The position numbers were made by a program, and so were the translations under genes. 64,000 nt of DNA from Lumbricus rubellus (taxonomy: Eukaryota; Annelida; Clitellata; Crassiclitellata; Lumbricidae): NCBI GenBank assembly GCA_945859605.1, contig OX243811.1:63663304-63727303 (forward strand). Direction: 5' to 3'. Of the stretch, positions 38,054 through 49,037 are shown piece by piece. Numbering within the stretch: the first letter of the stretch is position 1; each line of letters starts with the position of its first letter. The notes below the pieces were generated by a model. The model ran no database searches. It was not told the origin of the DNA and worked only from the letters and a program-made list of their open reading frames with translations.

Positions 38054-40332
38054 TGTATGTATGTATGCATGCATACAAGTATGTATGTATGTATGTATGT
38101 ATGTATGTTTGTATGTATGTTTGTATGGGGGGGATAATGTCCGGGGGGATAATGTCCTACAAAAAATCGGGGGGGGGGGAATATGTCCGGGGGGATAATG
38201 TCCGGGGGGATAATGTCCAGGGGGTAATGTCCGTTCCCCAGATGTGAGAGGAAAGCCTGAGAATGACTTTTAGAAAGGAAGCAGAGTGTCAGAGGAAGGC
38301 CATTCCAGGTTGACGGCCCTAACACCGTGATAGCATGGTTCTGCATTATATAGGCTGTAATAGTAGAAGTAAGCCACGAGCAAAGACTGAGAACAGACTT
38401 TTCAATCGAACGATGGAGCGGAACTGGCGAGCACTGAGAGTAGGGTTACAGAGCTCACAAAGGTAGGAAGGAGCAAGGCCTAGCACGTAGCACCAGATTA
38501 GGGTAGAGATCCTATTCTCAATTTGCTGCTAGACAGGAAGGTATATAGGCTATAGTTGAGAACGTCACGCATACAACTGTAAATAATGACTGAATTTGGG
38601 AATGCGGCCAATATGGCGGGCTGCAGAGAACAAGACGCGATCAAGGCAGCTCATGCAGGCACTCCTCCGTGCTTTTTAACCTCAGGCAAGCATAGACAGA
38701 GCAGCAGTAGTCAAGTCTGGTGGTAACGAAAGAATGGACACGGGTAGCCGCAACAATATGAGTAAGTGAGCGAGCAACAGTGCGCAGTTGACGCAGTTCA
38801 GTTGACGCAGTTGATAATAACAAACACGGAGTGATTGTGTGAAGCTCAATTGAGCTCTTGGTCCAGAGCAAGTCACAGACCTTGGTTGAGAAGACAACAT
38901 GAGGAAAGGCAGCACCAATAGCCCATATACAGTAGCAACTTTAAAACAGGACACGAAGGTGAAAAGGTTGTAAAGGCCTATATGATGAAAAGAAAACTTG
39001 GAACATCACCAGAATTCAGAAAATCAATGCAAAGCTCAATTCGACCAGGAAAACCAAAGCTTCGTACTCAACCAGACTAGTGTGCTGTCTTGAGGAACCT
39101 GCGAGCACTAACAACTGAAAAGTCAAAACACAGGATAGTGATATGAATATTAAGGTAGCACCTACCTTTGAAAAAAGTAATAATATAAACTGCACATATT
39201 TTTCTGTGACGAAATTGAGATAAGTGACGAGAGAGGAAGAGAGAAACTGTTCCTTTCTGGTCCTTTCAAGAAAAGTAAACATGATAGGATACCAATGGGT
39301 CTTAGCCCCTCTTCCCCCATATATGAGGACATTCAGAACAGTGATGCCACTGACTCTCAGCCTATATTTTCAATGGTTGTTCATCTGCGAAGAAATTCAG
39401 AAAGTGATGGCACTTACGCTCAGCTTATCATCACCTGTGAAGAAATTCAGGCAAGTAGAGCAGTGTTTAGCAATAAAGTTGCTTCATGTAGCCTAAAGGC
39501 TTGACGTCTAGTTCTATTCTTCAGAAATACCATCGCCGGTTTCTTCTGCCTACTACTGCTGGCAAGCGTAAAAGAAAGAGCGAATATTTAACAATTCTGC
39601 ATGAAGGCAAGTGCGTGCAAAGCAAGTCTATAGAGGAAACCGTGCATAAGATGGAGCAAAGAGGGGGCTACCTTCTGCGATGGCAGGTACCGAAAATGGA
39701 ATGACAATGGACGCCGAGAAATACAAAAATGCATTTAAAACGCATAAAATTTAAAATCACAATAGACTTATTTTTGTGTGCTTTTGTCTTTGTTGTTTAC
39801 TGACTTAGACTTTTGTTTAGATAATTATCAGAAAATATTTAGCTTTGTTGTAATTTTGGTGATTCAAGCTTAATACAGAGTGTCAATTCTTTAGATTGCT
39901 TAGCAAAACCGATACTTGAGAGATTTCATGGAAGTTATCTTCTCATCACATTATGCATTGATGTGTGCAATTGTTTTATTTAATAATTATGCAAGACATA
40001 AATTCCTGCTTATTGTTGTACAGCAAAATGTTTGAATACGTAGCCTATTCTACTGTCTCTGGGGGTACGAAGGGCATGCCAGCCTTGCCCCCAACTAGGG
40101 GTAAAAGTGGCATGATATTCATGCCCCACATGGTGGGGCAAGAGTGGCCTTTTGGGTGCTTCCGCCCCAAGCTAGATTGTGATTAAGAAATCGTATCTAG
40201 TTGCAATTTAAGCAAATTTATAGATGCACAGATGATCTACTTACACTACAAAACAAATTTTATCTAGATATGTTGAAAATTACATATTTTATTCAACTTT
40301 TTATGACTTTATGCCACACTTGCCCCCACCTC

Positions 40333-40400
<68 letters not shown>

Positions 40401-42463
40401 AATAGTCTGGGCTGATAAACTATCGACTAAAGAAAAGTAGGCCTAGTCAAGGAGTTTGCTCCGTTATGTAACTAGGCCAAATCACGCAGCTGTCACATTA
40501 CAAAGTCTGATTGATGAAAATTACAATGCTCCATCAGGCAAATAATTTAGAATGCTAAAACGACGGATTACCATGACCACCTGCAATCATGCAGGTGGTG
40601 GGGTTGCGCCATTATCTGATGTCTTAATTGGGTCTATGCATTAAATACCGGTAGTAGGGCATATTGAAGTTATTTATTAATTAACACGAAGCAATAAAAT
40701 GTGCAGACGTAAATTACCTAAGAGCGAAATTCTTTAAGTTAATGCTGATAAGATTTTAAAAATAAAAATGCAGGCCATTAGGCTACGAACAGAGAGAATA
40801 CTGATTGAAACATCAACAGCTCCAACAAAGTATTTGAATCTGCAGAATGTTCTGTGATCTTTAAAATTATTATGCATTTTATTCTACCTATAAAAGCTTA
40901 CAGCATGCTGAGAATGCACATATTCAGATTTGCACTTGTCTGCTCAAAGTTGTCAATACAAATCAGTCGTCTCCTTGATGGCTAAATTTTCAAGAACATT
41001 AACCGATGACTTTCTTAGCACAAGCCGAGCGTTAATCGCTGGCCGTAATTGAAAAATACACCTTTTCACGGTATCAGAATAGTAACGAAAAACAGCTTTT
41101 AGTCCTATAGCCTATCTTTGTGGAATAGATCATTTCTTAGTTGTTTAATTTTCTAAATTACCAGAGCTCCAGTCGGTATGAAGTAGTTGCCAACAGAAGT
41201 GTCGTCCAAAGTCATATGAGGCAATGAGAGCGGGACCAAAGTCTTCCAGCGCATGATCTCCAACGTTGTGGCATCGACGAATGGCATTTTTGACTGGTCA
41301 TGCATGGAAGGAAGTCTATCTCGCGGAACCACGAGATCAATTTCCGCTCTTAGGCGATCCTGTACATCAGGGTTGTTGGCAAATATTGAAAGTGCCCAAA
41401 GAATAGTATTTGCTGTTGTATCAGTTCCAGCCCCAACAAGATCTCGAATCGAATGAATGAGTTGCTCAGCATCGTAATCTTTCCCCTCTCGTTCAAAATA
41501 TCTGCGCACAAAGCAGTCATCTGCACCGTCTTCCAGACTCTTTGCAATCTCTTTTCGAAGCATTATCATGTACGCTTTGTGACTTTCGACATGTGCACGC
41601 AATTTATTTCGGTGAAAAGGAATAAATCGAAGTATTGGAGCAACGTCCAATGCTGGATTCATGCTGTCAGTGGTGCGCTTGATTTCCATGGCGAGCTCAG
41701 ACATTCCAAGGTTGTAGTCGTGTCGGCGTCCGAAGAGAATCATCATGATTATATTTGTCGTGGAGAGGTACACGAGTTCTCTGGGATTGAACGATTCTCC
41801 ATTTTGTTTCAGTATATAATCTGTGATGGATTCTACTTCCGTTAGAATTCTTGATTCCATTATACTTTTCACTCCGAATCCCAATTGTTTTAAAATGGTG
41901 AGTGTTAGTTGGTGGTACTTTTTCCATTCTTGAGAAGTGTTCATTGTAATCAAACCTAGAGACCCGTGGTAAATAGCATCAACCTTTATTTGAATAGCAC
42001 TTTCATTGTCTAATTAATATGAAACCTGAAATTGAAAACCACGCGCAAGACTTCACGTATGACATTTGAGTAACTTACCGATAATGTTGGCATATTCTAG
42101 TTTGATGAATGGAAGCTTGAGTTTTCTTCGAGTGGAAATGGAATTAACTTAAAAATGGAATTTGTGTGTGGATAAATTAATCGGTTCTTCTCATGTAGAA
42201 ATTAATTTAATTGTAGAAATCTGTTTCCCTTCCATAATTGAATAGCAAGTCCTCAAGCGAACTAAAAGAAAGAATGGCCTGTAGCATGATAGGCCTACTT
42301 GAAGCGGTGATTTTTAGGAACTAGGATCAAGTGAGCCAACAGTAACAGTTGCTTGGTAGGCTATTGGTAAATGATGCTGAGAATTTTATTTAAAATTCAA
42401 AATTTGTTTCAAAATTCAAAATTATTTATTGATCCCACAAAAGCGTAGTATAATAGCCTATAT

Positions 42464-42552
<89 letters not shown>

Positions 42553-44464
42553 TGGAGTAAGAGTCCGACGCCACTCTCTGCCTGAGTCTGTCTCGCGTCA
42601 TGCTGCCCAGCTTCAACCGGTCCGGTCAGCAGGTCTGCCCCATAGGCTACCCTTAACATCTTGGAGCATCTAGACCACATTGTCCGATTGAAGAGAATCG
42701 TGACCAAGAGGCATGAAGGACAACGTGGGTCAATGCCCGTATTTGTCCCATGCTCTCTCCCCCGACTCTCTCCATCGGTCTGTCCTGACCGACCTGTGCA
42801 TGTCTGCTTCACATCATGACACCTTGAAGCATCTGGGTAGCTATGTCACTTGTGTCGTGGTTTTGGAGGATTACAATCGTCTTGGTTTTTCACTGCCAGC
42901 GTATCGCCACCAATCTGGCAAACCTTCCTCCTTTTGTCCGGGCTTAGGACCGTCACAGGGACGTTGTTGGTTCCCTGTGGCAGAGGATGTATGCAGTTTA
43001 ACGTCGTGCCCAGGACATACATATATAGGCCTATATTAACTTTTAAAAAATGGATATTAGAATTTAATGTAGCCTATGTCTTTTTTTATAGAACTGCTTC
43101 TTTCGAAGCAAAGCACCGAACAAATATTAGGCTATGCACTCGTGAAGGCCGAGTTCACTGGCTCGGCGTTTAATCTCTTTTGGACGATCGTTCGATCAAG
43201 TTACTTTGGTTTCTCAGTCATTTGTAGCACAACTTTAAAGGGCTAAATGCAAGACGCACAAGTTACTCTAGGAATAGACCTACTCCTATTCTAGGAATAT
43301 GCTAACCTTTGCTAGAAGGATTGACGACGCTTTCGGTGTACATCTTGCTTCTTCCTGAGAATGCGGAGGAATGATTAACGAGAGCATCTTCAATAGATTC
43401 TCTGTCATTAAGAACTAGCACAAGCCTAAAAGCATAAACATGAGCCTTCATTCAGACAATCATTCATTCACTCATTCATTCATTCAAGGATAGGGGCGTA
43501 CATAGCCTATAGTGTACATAGCACTTACAAGGGGCTACCTTAGTGGTGACCCAGTCAACAAAGTTCTTGTTAGAATAGACCGGTCAGAGAAGCAGGCGCA
43601 ATTCCAAGGGCAGCCCATTCCAATTTCCAAACCATTGGGCTACCACGGAGAAAACACTATGGTAGCAGATCGGGTAGGGGAGGGGGTAAGCTCCATCGCC
43701 ACCGCTATACACTAAATAGGTCATTAACAATGCTTTTGCAAAGAGGAACCAACGTGGGACCTTAGGAATGTAATGGAAGACATGACGAAATTGGTGTAGG
43801 TCTATTCGGCAAAGAAGCTTCATAGCGTAGAGTAGTACGACGTCGAGACATGTTGTCAGCCGACCAGGTGTTAGACGAGAACACAGTGGTGAGCAGTAGT
43901 CAAGTCGGACTGAGACCAAAGTGCATAAGTATGGGGCAGCCTACTCTCTTCTCTTGAATGTTTATAATAAACAAAGCGTCTGCCAACGAATAAGATTGGG
44001 CAAAAATATTATTGACGGAAGCTCAAAGAACACTCCAGCATTCAGACATAATAATCAATTTCATAGGCCTATTGTAGCCTACGCTTTTTTTTAGCTACAA
44101 CAGCAATAATGATGGAAACGTTTCCTGTTGTCTGTGGTGGCATCGTGGTTTAAGATTAATTTGATTACCTGCTTCATTTAAAATAGTAAGCTTACCGGTA
44201 CTGATCATGAAGTGTACGATTTATAGCTTACAAGTTTCCAGCTCTGAAAGTAAAGATCGGTCCAAGTTCATAGGATTTTCTCCTGAAAAATTCCGGGATG
44301 TTGTTGAAGCCCCGTAGAAAAGGTAGGGATCCGACAATTGGAAGAGATGGAAGAGAAGGAGGATAACGACGACTTTCCTTCCCTAGACCATTCCACCACT
44401 TGAGGAGAAAATATGTGGACAGCAATATCCCCACAAAGACAAGTAATTCCACCGGCAACAGCAT
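29951..44464 (-). CDS. Cytochrome P450, CYP2 clan (CYP17/CYP1-like), long-intron copy
   Basis: Probable ER-anchored haem monooxygenase of 488 aa; substrate unknown. Exons in coding order: 44464-44232, 43435-43317, 41955-41162, 33603-33471, 30138-29951. Phases agree at every junction and the exon lengths match the neighbouring paralogue, except exon 2 (+2 codons). The ATG follows an in-frame stop. N-terminal membrane anchor (residues about 3-22) then PPSLPSLPIVGSLPF, a CYP17-like proline hinge; C-helix region NHSSAFSGR; I-helix GAGTDTTANT; K-helix EIMR; PERF motif FRPERF; haem loop FSRGRRSCLGE with the Cys ligand. All key residues are intact. Introns 3 (7.56 kb) and 4 (3.33 kb) are swollen by transposons. 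Head-to-tail with the second P450 at 50.7-54.7 kb, so a tandem duplication is likely. Assignment to a named CYP family needs a tree. Confidence 0.9.
30677..32766. mobile_element. 2.09-kb transposon carrying a GTTCC-rich array, 8-bp TSD
   Basis: 31-bp inverted ends beginning CATGGTGTAAGAAGGGATGG, left at 30677 and inverted at 32766; perfect target duplication CTTTTAAC at 30669-30676 and 32767-32774. Between the ends, about 30905-32640 is a degenerate tandem array rich in GTTCC and ATGTTCC words. It has no transposase. It lies in P450 intron 4. Confidence 0.85.
30905..32640. repeat. GTTCC-rich degenerate minisatellite, about 1.7 kb
   Basis: Irregular 8-12 bp units such as TTATGTTCC, GTGTTCCATG and CGCGTTCCGC. 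Long open frames on both strands follow from the absence of stop-like words in the repeat and are not taken as genes. Confidence 0.85.
32775..33470. other. Intronic sequence, no gene recognised
   Basis: Between the GTTCC transposon and P450 exon 4. It contains an ATT-rich stretch (33215-33330). Confidence 0.4.
33471..33603 (-). CDS. P450 (long-intron copy) exon 4: PERF motif
   Basis: 133 nt as in the paralogue; encodes VLVNLHAANMDPKVFKDPEV, FRPERFL and ends SVLSFSR plus one base. Acceptor TTAATCAG, donor GTTAGT. It sits 7.6 kb from exon 3. Confidence 0.88.
33761..33841. repeat. C-rich polypyrimidine tract
   Basis: About 80 bp of CCCCT/CCCTTCC repeats in P450 intron 3. Confidence 0.9.
34663..34725. 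repeat. 22-bp tandem repeat, three copies
   Basis: CCCCAGCGGTATGCCAGTTC plus TG, nearly exact; part of the subterminal zone of the preceding candidate element. Confidence 0.75.
35155..37615 (-). mobile_element. 2.46-kb DNA transposon with broken transposase, 4-bp TSD
   Basis: Inverted ends CGTGACCTTAGAATTACACG at both termini; flanking ATTT at 35151-35154 and 37616-37619. Further subterminal repeats TTAGAACCTTGTAATTCTG-like appear near both ends. It encodes one transposase on the minus strand. A 4-bp duplication would suit the Sola superfamily, but this is only a guess. Confidence 0.82.
35673..36908 (-). pseudogene. DDE-type transposase, frameshifted
   Basis: Resembles an uncharacterised transposase family common in arthropods: HIESFPAVESHYTR, LYLES, a zinc-binding-like CDLCEEF, VVCFDLENV (likely first Asp), WSDSCCVPQNRNS (likely second Asp) and VPGHSC. 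The frame shifts near 36150 and again near 35870, so the C-terminal third lies in two other frames. The reading frame is open for about 35 codons upstream of 36908, so the start is uncertain. Inactive as it stands. Confidence 0.7.
37622..38960 (-). mobile_element. L2-like LINE 3' part, interrupted by FB-2
   Basis: The minus strand gives the CTCTTCAAGGAGACTACTCA tail region and diverged C-terminal reverse-transcriptase text (ATTCCAGGTTGACGGCCC; CYYQLRQL). It aligns with the intact copy at 48340-48970 across the point where FB-2 is inserted. Confidence 0.75.
37700..38239. mobile_element. Foldback element FB-2 with tandem-unit arms
   Basis: Perfect 9-bp target duplication AGATGTGAG at 37691-37699 and 38240-38248. 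Left arm: tandem GGACATTATCCCCCC units (37705-37805). Right arm: GGGGGGATAATGTCC units (38128-38235). The centre is an inverted microsatellite, CATA on the left and TATG on the right, so most of the element can fold on itself. Ends match FB-1 (GGTGTAGGACATTA and TAATGTCCGTTCCCC). Confidence 0.9.
38961..40334. other. Unexplained sequence with weak coding trace
   Basis: A plus-strand frame at 39501-39704 (GKRKRKSEYLTIL...) is lysine-rich and may be the end of an old transposase; not identified. The remainder is AT-rich. Confidence 0.3.
40335..40398. repeat. TA microsatellite
   Basis: About 32 TA units at the right edge of the candidate large transposon. Confidence 0.95.
40399..41161. other. 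Intronic sequence, no gene recognised
   Basis: Part of P450 intron 3; contains GTCTGATTGATGAAAATTAC near 40507, related to dispersed copies at 26540 and 28460. Confidence 0.4.
41162..41955 (-). CDS. P450 (long-intron copy) exon 3: core of the enzyme
   Basis: 264 full codons holding the C-helix (EWKKYHQL), the I-helix oxygen-activation motif GAGTDTT, NNPDVQDRLRAEID, the K-helix EIMR and the beta strand ending VGNYFIPTGAL. The length, 794 nt, is identical to the paralogue's exon 3. Confidence 0.92.
42464..42553. repeat. ATC microsatellite
   Basis: Thirty uninterrupted ATC units in P450 intron 2. Confidence 0.95.
42554..43045. other. GC-richer unidentified repeat-like segment
   Basis: It follows the ATC run and differs in composition from the intron; probably a retroelement fragment, but no domain is recognisable. 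Confidence 0.3.
43317..43435 (-). CDS. P450 (long-intron copy) exon 2: B-C helix region
   Basis: Acceptor GCTTTTAG; encodes LVLVLNDRESIEDALVNHSS then AFSGR, the V-L-N-x-x-x-x-x-E-A-L-V-x-x-x-x-F-S-G-R block of CYP2-clan enzymes. Donor GTTAGC, one base left. Confidence 0.88.
43455..43965 (-). mobile_element. LINE 3' fragment
   Basis: ATTCATTC tail, and in minus orientation VRLDYCSPL and NWNGLPLELR, the C-terminal signature of L2/CR1-type reverse transcriptases. Lies in P450 intron 1. Confidence 0.6.
44232..44464 (-). CDS. P450 (long-intron copy) exon 1: membrane anchor
   Basis: 77 codons plus two bases. Hydrophobic LPVELLVFVGILLSTYFLL, then WWNGLGKESRRYPPSLPSLP, ending GPIFTFRAGN. Donor GTAAGC. 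An in-frame stop just upstream supports this ATG. Confidence 0.9.
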
Positions 44465-44683
44465 TTCGTCCTTCTTTAGGAATCAAACGATATGCAATCC
44501 GGAAATCTGTGTAAGATATAAGTTTAATAAACGTTTATTTGTCACATTAAAAATTTCTGATCTTTCTGTTCTTTATAATGACGGGTTAGCGATAGTAGCC
44601 TATTAGGCTATTGCAGACACACATGAGTCAGCTAGACTGCCACGGAGGTCTAGGCTCGACTTCCTGCCAGGCCAAACATCTTC

Positions 44684-45770
44684 TTCTTCTTCTGGTTCTC
44701 TGCCCCTAGGCAGGTTCGGCTGTCCAATGTCGCCACTCTTCCCTCCGCTGGGCCTTCTCCTTTAGTTTCTGATATCCGATCTTCTTCATCAGTGTGTCCA
44801 GCAACATCTGTCGGGGTCTTCCTCTTGTTCGTTTCCCCTCCATTTGTCCTTCTAACACCGTTTTCACCAAACTGTCTCCTCTTAGCATATGCCCTATCCA
44901 ATTCTTATGCCTTTCTCTGATTGTTTTTATCATTGTTCTTTCCTCTCCTACCCTTTCCAGCACTTCCTCGTTTGTTCTGTGTTCCGTCCAGCTGATCTTC
45001 TCCATTCTTCTCCACGTCCACATTTCAAACGCTTCGATTTTCTTTATGTCTTCTTTTCTCATGGTCCAGGTTTCGGCACCATACAACACCACACTCCACA
45101 CCAGTGTTTTTATCATTCTTTTCTTGAGACTTCTGTTTAGCTTTCCTCGTAGTAGTTCTCCTCTTTTCGTAAATGCCTCTTTTCCCATTGCAATCCTCCT
45201 TCTGATTTCCTTATGACATTTAGCATCCGTTGTCATCAAGCTTCCCAGGTAGCAAAATTCCTTCACCTGTTCTATCCCTTTGCCTTCTATTTGAATGTCG
45301 ACTGTAGTTTCTTCTCCCTTGCTGATCTTCATTACTTTTGTCTTCTTGATGTTAATTCTCATGCCATATTCAATTGACGTTGTGTTCAATCTATCCATCA
45401 CTTCTTGCAACCCCTTCTGACTTCTTGCTAACATTGCCTGATCGTCCGCAAACCTCAAAGCCTTAATCCATCTTCCTCCCACCTTTATGCCTTCTTCCAT
45501 ATCATCTAATGCTTCTCTGACCAGTTCTTCTATATAGATGTTGAATAAAAGAGGTGATAGAGGGCAGCCCTGTCTCACTCCTCTGCCCACCTTTCCTGGT
45601 TCTGAGTACTCTCCGTCGATTCTTATTCGTACCTTCTGCCCCATGTATAAATTTCCTATCAATCTTCTGTCTCTCCAGTCTATTCCCATCCTCCTCAGTA
45701 CATGTAGCAGCTTTCTCCAGTTGACTCTATCAAATGCCTTCTCATAATCCACAAAACATATATATACATC
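44684..45770 (-). mobile_element. 5'-truncated LINE with intact 3' half of its reverse transcriptase
   Basis: The 348-codon frame (45752-44706) starts at motif A (YEKAFDRVNW), then GVRQGCPLSPLLFNIYIEEL, RFADDQAML (catalytic FADD), NIKKTKVMK, FCYLGS and the C-terminal GHMLRGDSLVKTVLEGQM and RTRGRPRQMLLDTL. The tail is a short CTT/GAA repeat. This resembles RTE/RTEX-type or related endonuclease-reverse transcriptases. No stop or frameshift in the remaining part suggests recent insertion. Confidence 0.85.
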
Positions 45771-47060
45771 TAGTGGACCCTATTTCAAAAACAGAGCTCC
45801 AGTTACGCTTCCTAAGCATTAAGCAACTCCACTAAAAACCAGTAAAATGCTGGTGGGAGGACTAGGCGGCGAGGAAGACGACTGACCATCTGCCCTCAAA
45901 GCACAGAGACTGAGAAAATGAAGTCACTGGCTATGCATTGCCTACACATGACTGCCTACGGGGTTAGCTTAAGATACTACTCTTGATGCTCTGTGTTAAA
46001 TCTCCGCTCTCCTTTTCATTTATTTGTTGTTCTTATTTTAAAAATTTCACACAGATAGACTACTGTCAGCGCACAGTTCGTTTGAAAATTACTTCTGGGT
46101 GTTCACTTCCGTACCAATTAGTGGACGGGCATGAGAGCCCACAGATGGCAGTGACATGCGCAGGTGCAATTTATGACCAAACTCAGGTATTCACATGTGT
46201 CGATCATCACATAATATTATTGGATGCAAAACATTCTTTAGCTTCTCATAATTATTTCAAATTGAAGAAGTAGCTACGGAGAAGAACTGCTTTCTTTCAA
46301 CTCACAAGAATCTTCTATAATATTATGATGCAGCTGCATGTGAAAAACGTGGCTATTAGGGCCTAAAAAGTAAACATTAGGGCTTTACGATTTTATGAAT
46401 TTATTGTTGCAGTACCAATTACCGGTGCCAATAGTTACTACAAAGTAGTGCCTACTTTCAATGGTATAGCAATGCCAGCTCCAAAGTAGTGACTACGTGA
46501 TTATTGGTACAGCAGTGCCAACTAGTGCCTACTTGTAGCCTACTGATACAGCAGTGTCAACTACAAAATTGCAAATACTTACTTGTAGGCCTAATGGTGC
46601 AGCAGTGACAACTACAAAGTTGTGACAACTCACGAAAGGTCTTTCACAGACGTTGGGTGAGAGCTATTGAGACCGCTTACCGTGTTGAATTAATGCTCTA
46701 CGCTTGGGAAAGCAAACCACAAGTGGTCTGGCAAACAAATTATAGGAATAGTCAAAGCTATTCAGAAGTCAACGCCTAACGTCTCCATTTTTTTAGCAAA
46801 GCACATTTTATAATTGCATTAGGACCTAGTAAAGGAAACACTTGCAAAACACTTTCCCCGAGTAGCTCCCAGATAAAGACTCTATGAACTTTATCTAAAG
46901 AATGTTGTATAAAAACATGTAGGGGCCTACTCACAAACTCAATCATACGTAGCCTACATGTAGGTCTACAGGCTACAGCGCCAATTAAGTAGCCATATTG
47001 TCACATTTTTAATGTAGGCTTCCTGGCACACCTACAGCGTTTTTCCTGTTGATTTTTGGG
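45771..47060. other. No gene recognised
   Basis: Intergenic sequence between the two P450 genes. Repeated words like AGCAGTGCCAACTA occur at 46400-46630 (loose tandem blocks). Confidence 0.4.
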
Positions 47061-47069
47061 AACAAACGA

Positions 47070-47320
47070 ATATACATACATACATACACACACACATACA
47101 TACATACATACATACATACATACATACACACGCACATACATACATACATACATACATACATACATACATAGCATACATACATACACACACACACATACAT
47201 ACATACATACATACATACATACATACATACATACATACATACATACATACATACATACATACATACATACATACATACATACATGCATACATACATAGTA
47301 GATACAAACATACATGCATA
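47070..47320. repeat. CATA microsatellite with CACA interruptions
   Basis: About 250 bp of CATA units with short CACA runs; frames on both strands are artefacts. Confidence 0.95.
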
Positions 47321-48040
47321 CATAGACCTACATTCATGCATAGTTTATTAGTTTCGTATTGTGTATCATTAGTATAATTGGTGCTTTAGTGCGATAAAAT
47401 TTGCTTAAAAAACAAGAGGTTGGCCTCGCAACTAATACATAGTTGTCAATAATTCTCCGAGCTGGTAAAATGCTCTCCTACGCGCTGGTGCGCATATGAA
47501 ACTGCTTTTACTCTGCGTTCAAGGTCAAAAATATCTTAAAGCGAGGCTATATGAAATTGCCAGCGCGCAACGTATACAATCTACATAGTAATATTATCAT
47601 GCGTCAAATCGGAGGCTCGAAGTCTTTCGTTCCGCGCTGCAAGCAGGGCTCATTATACACCGGGTAGGTCTACATTAAGCAAGAGCAACATAATTATTTT
47701 GCCAGATCAAAGTCCTTGGCAATCCAGACTGTTGTCCCCCTAAGGTAACAAATCGATTATTTTACAAGGCCATTATTTATTTATTTGGAAAAGAAGAAAG
47801 AAAACAATATGACACGTTAGAATACGTTGGCGCCATAAAAATTTAGAGCCAAAAAACTAAGAGAGAAATGCAACCGTAGAATACTGAGACGCTCGAAAAA
47901 CCATTTTTATCTTGTATGATCACGCTTTATAGAGCGACAATTTGATTTTAGAAACGCATAGGCCTATATGCATACTGTACATGCATGTATTTAAGCATGC
48001 ATGCATACATAGGCCTACATAAATAGGCCTACATACAAAC
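47321..48040. other. No gene recognised
   Basis: Intergenic sequence between two CATA arrays. Confidence 0.4.
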
Positions 48041-48332
48041 GTACATACATACATAGGCTACATACATACATACATACATACATACATACATACATACATA
48101 CATACATACATACATACATACATACATACATACATGCATACATGCATACATGCATACATGCATACATGCATACATGCATACATGCATACATGCATACATG
48201 CATACATGCATACATGCATACATGCATACATGCATACATGCATACATGCATACATGCATACATACATACATACATACATGCATACATACATACATACATA
48301 CATACATACATACATACATACATACATACATA
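48041..48332. repeat. CATA microsatellite with an internal CATACATG higher-order repeat
   Basis: CATA units flank a block (48133-48260) of regular 8-bp ATACATGC repeats, so a variant unit spread as a pair. Confidence 0.95.
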
Positions 48333-48337
48333 CTCAT

Positions 48338-48970
48338 TCATTCATTCCGAAAACTTATATAGCGCCTCTTCAAGAAGTCTACTCAGAGGCGCTCACAGCC
48401 CAGCCACGGCTAAAAAGATAGGTCTTAAGTAACTGGTAGAAGGCAGGCAAATTATTCCGAGGTAGCGAGCGTAGCGCAAGCGGGAGCCCATTCCATGTGG
48501 ACGGGCCAACAACCGAGAAGGCTCTACGCTGCCTGGTAGCAAGGCGGGTTCGAGGGACCAGCAGCTCCCCATTGGCCGAAGAGCGTAAAGCTCGACGGGA
48601 GGCTATGTCGGAGACAGGGCGACAAAGTTCAGATAAGTAGGACGGAGCACAGCCAGTGAGGCACCGCCAGACAAGTGCTGCTACTCTGTATGAGATGCGC
48701 TGCGAGACAGGAAGCCAGTGCAGAACATCACGCATGTAAGCAGAGACCGGGGCAAATTTTGGAATACGACCAACAAGCCGAGCAGCAGAGCGCATGACCC
48801 GGTCAAGACGCCCTATTAAACTAGATGGGTGACCAACAAGAACTGAGCAGCAATGATCAATTCTGCTGGTTACGAAGGCGTGAACAAGGACCACAGCGGC
48901 ATCATGAGATAGAGACCGCAGGATAACACGCAACTGGCGGAGCTGGTAATAGCAGCTTCGCGTTACTAGG
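48338..48970 (-). mobile_element. L2-like LINE, 3' end with intact C-terminal frame, inserted in a CATA array
   Basis: In minus orientation: CYYQLRQLRVILRSLSHDAA, then SRIDHCCSVLVGHPSSLIGR, PSTWNGLPLALRSLPR and LLKTYLFSRGWAVSASE-stop, then a 3' UTR with CTCTTCAAG / TATATAAG and a GAATGAATG tail. 5'-truncated. CATA repeats lie on both sides. Confidence 0.85.
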
Positions 48971-49001
<31 letters not shown>

Positions 49002-49037
49002 CATACATACATACATACATACATACATACATGCATA
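48971..49037. repeat. CATA microsatellite, right part
   Basis: Continuation of the 48041-48332 array beyond the LINE. Confidence 0.85.

Larger units (their letters stand above)
34211..40336. mobile_element. Possible large DNA transposon with GGGGTAAGTGG-type ends
   Basis: The left end TATAGGGGTAAGTGGTGCAA and the right end, read inverted, TATATAGGGGAGGTGGGGGC, both continue into AAGTGTGGCA/AAAGTGGCA-like text. GGGGCAAAAGTGGCA-like words recur inside both ends (34570-34730, 40080-40160). The right flank is a TA run, so a TA target site cannot be proven. Weak coding traces at 34919-35146 and 39501-39704 are not identified. Two further transposons and a LINE would sit inside it. Confidence 0.45.

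Noticed and set aside
47070..48332. Long frames of repeated YVCM / IHTY residues on both strands
   Set aside because: They are translations of CATA/TATG microsatellites, which lack stop codons in every frame.
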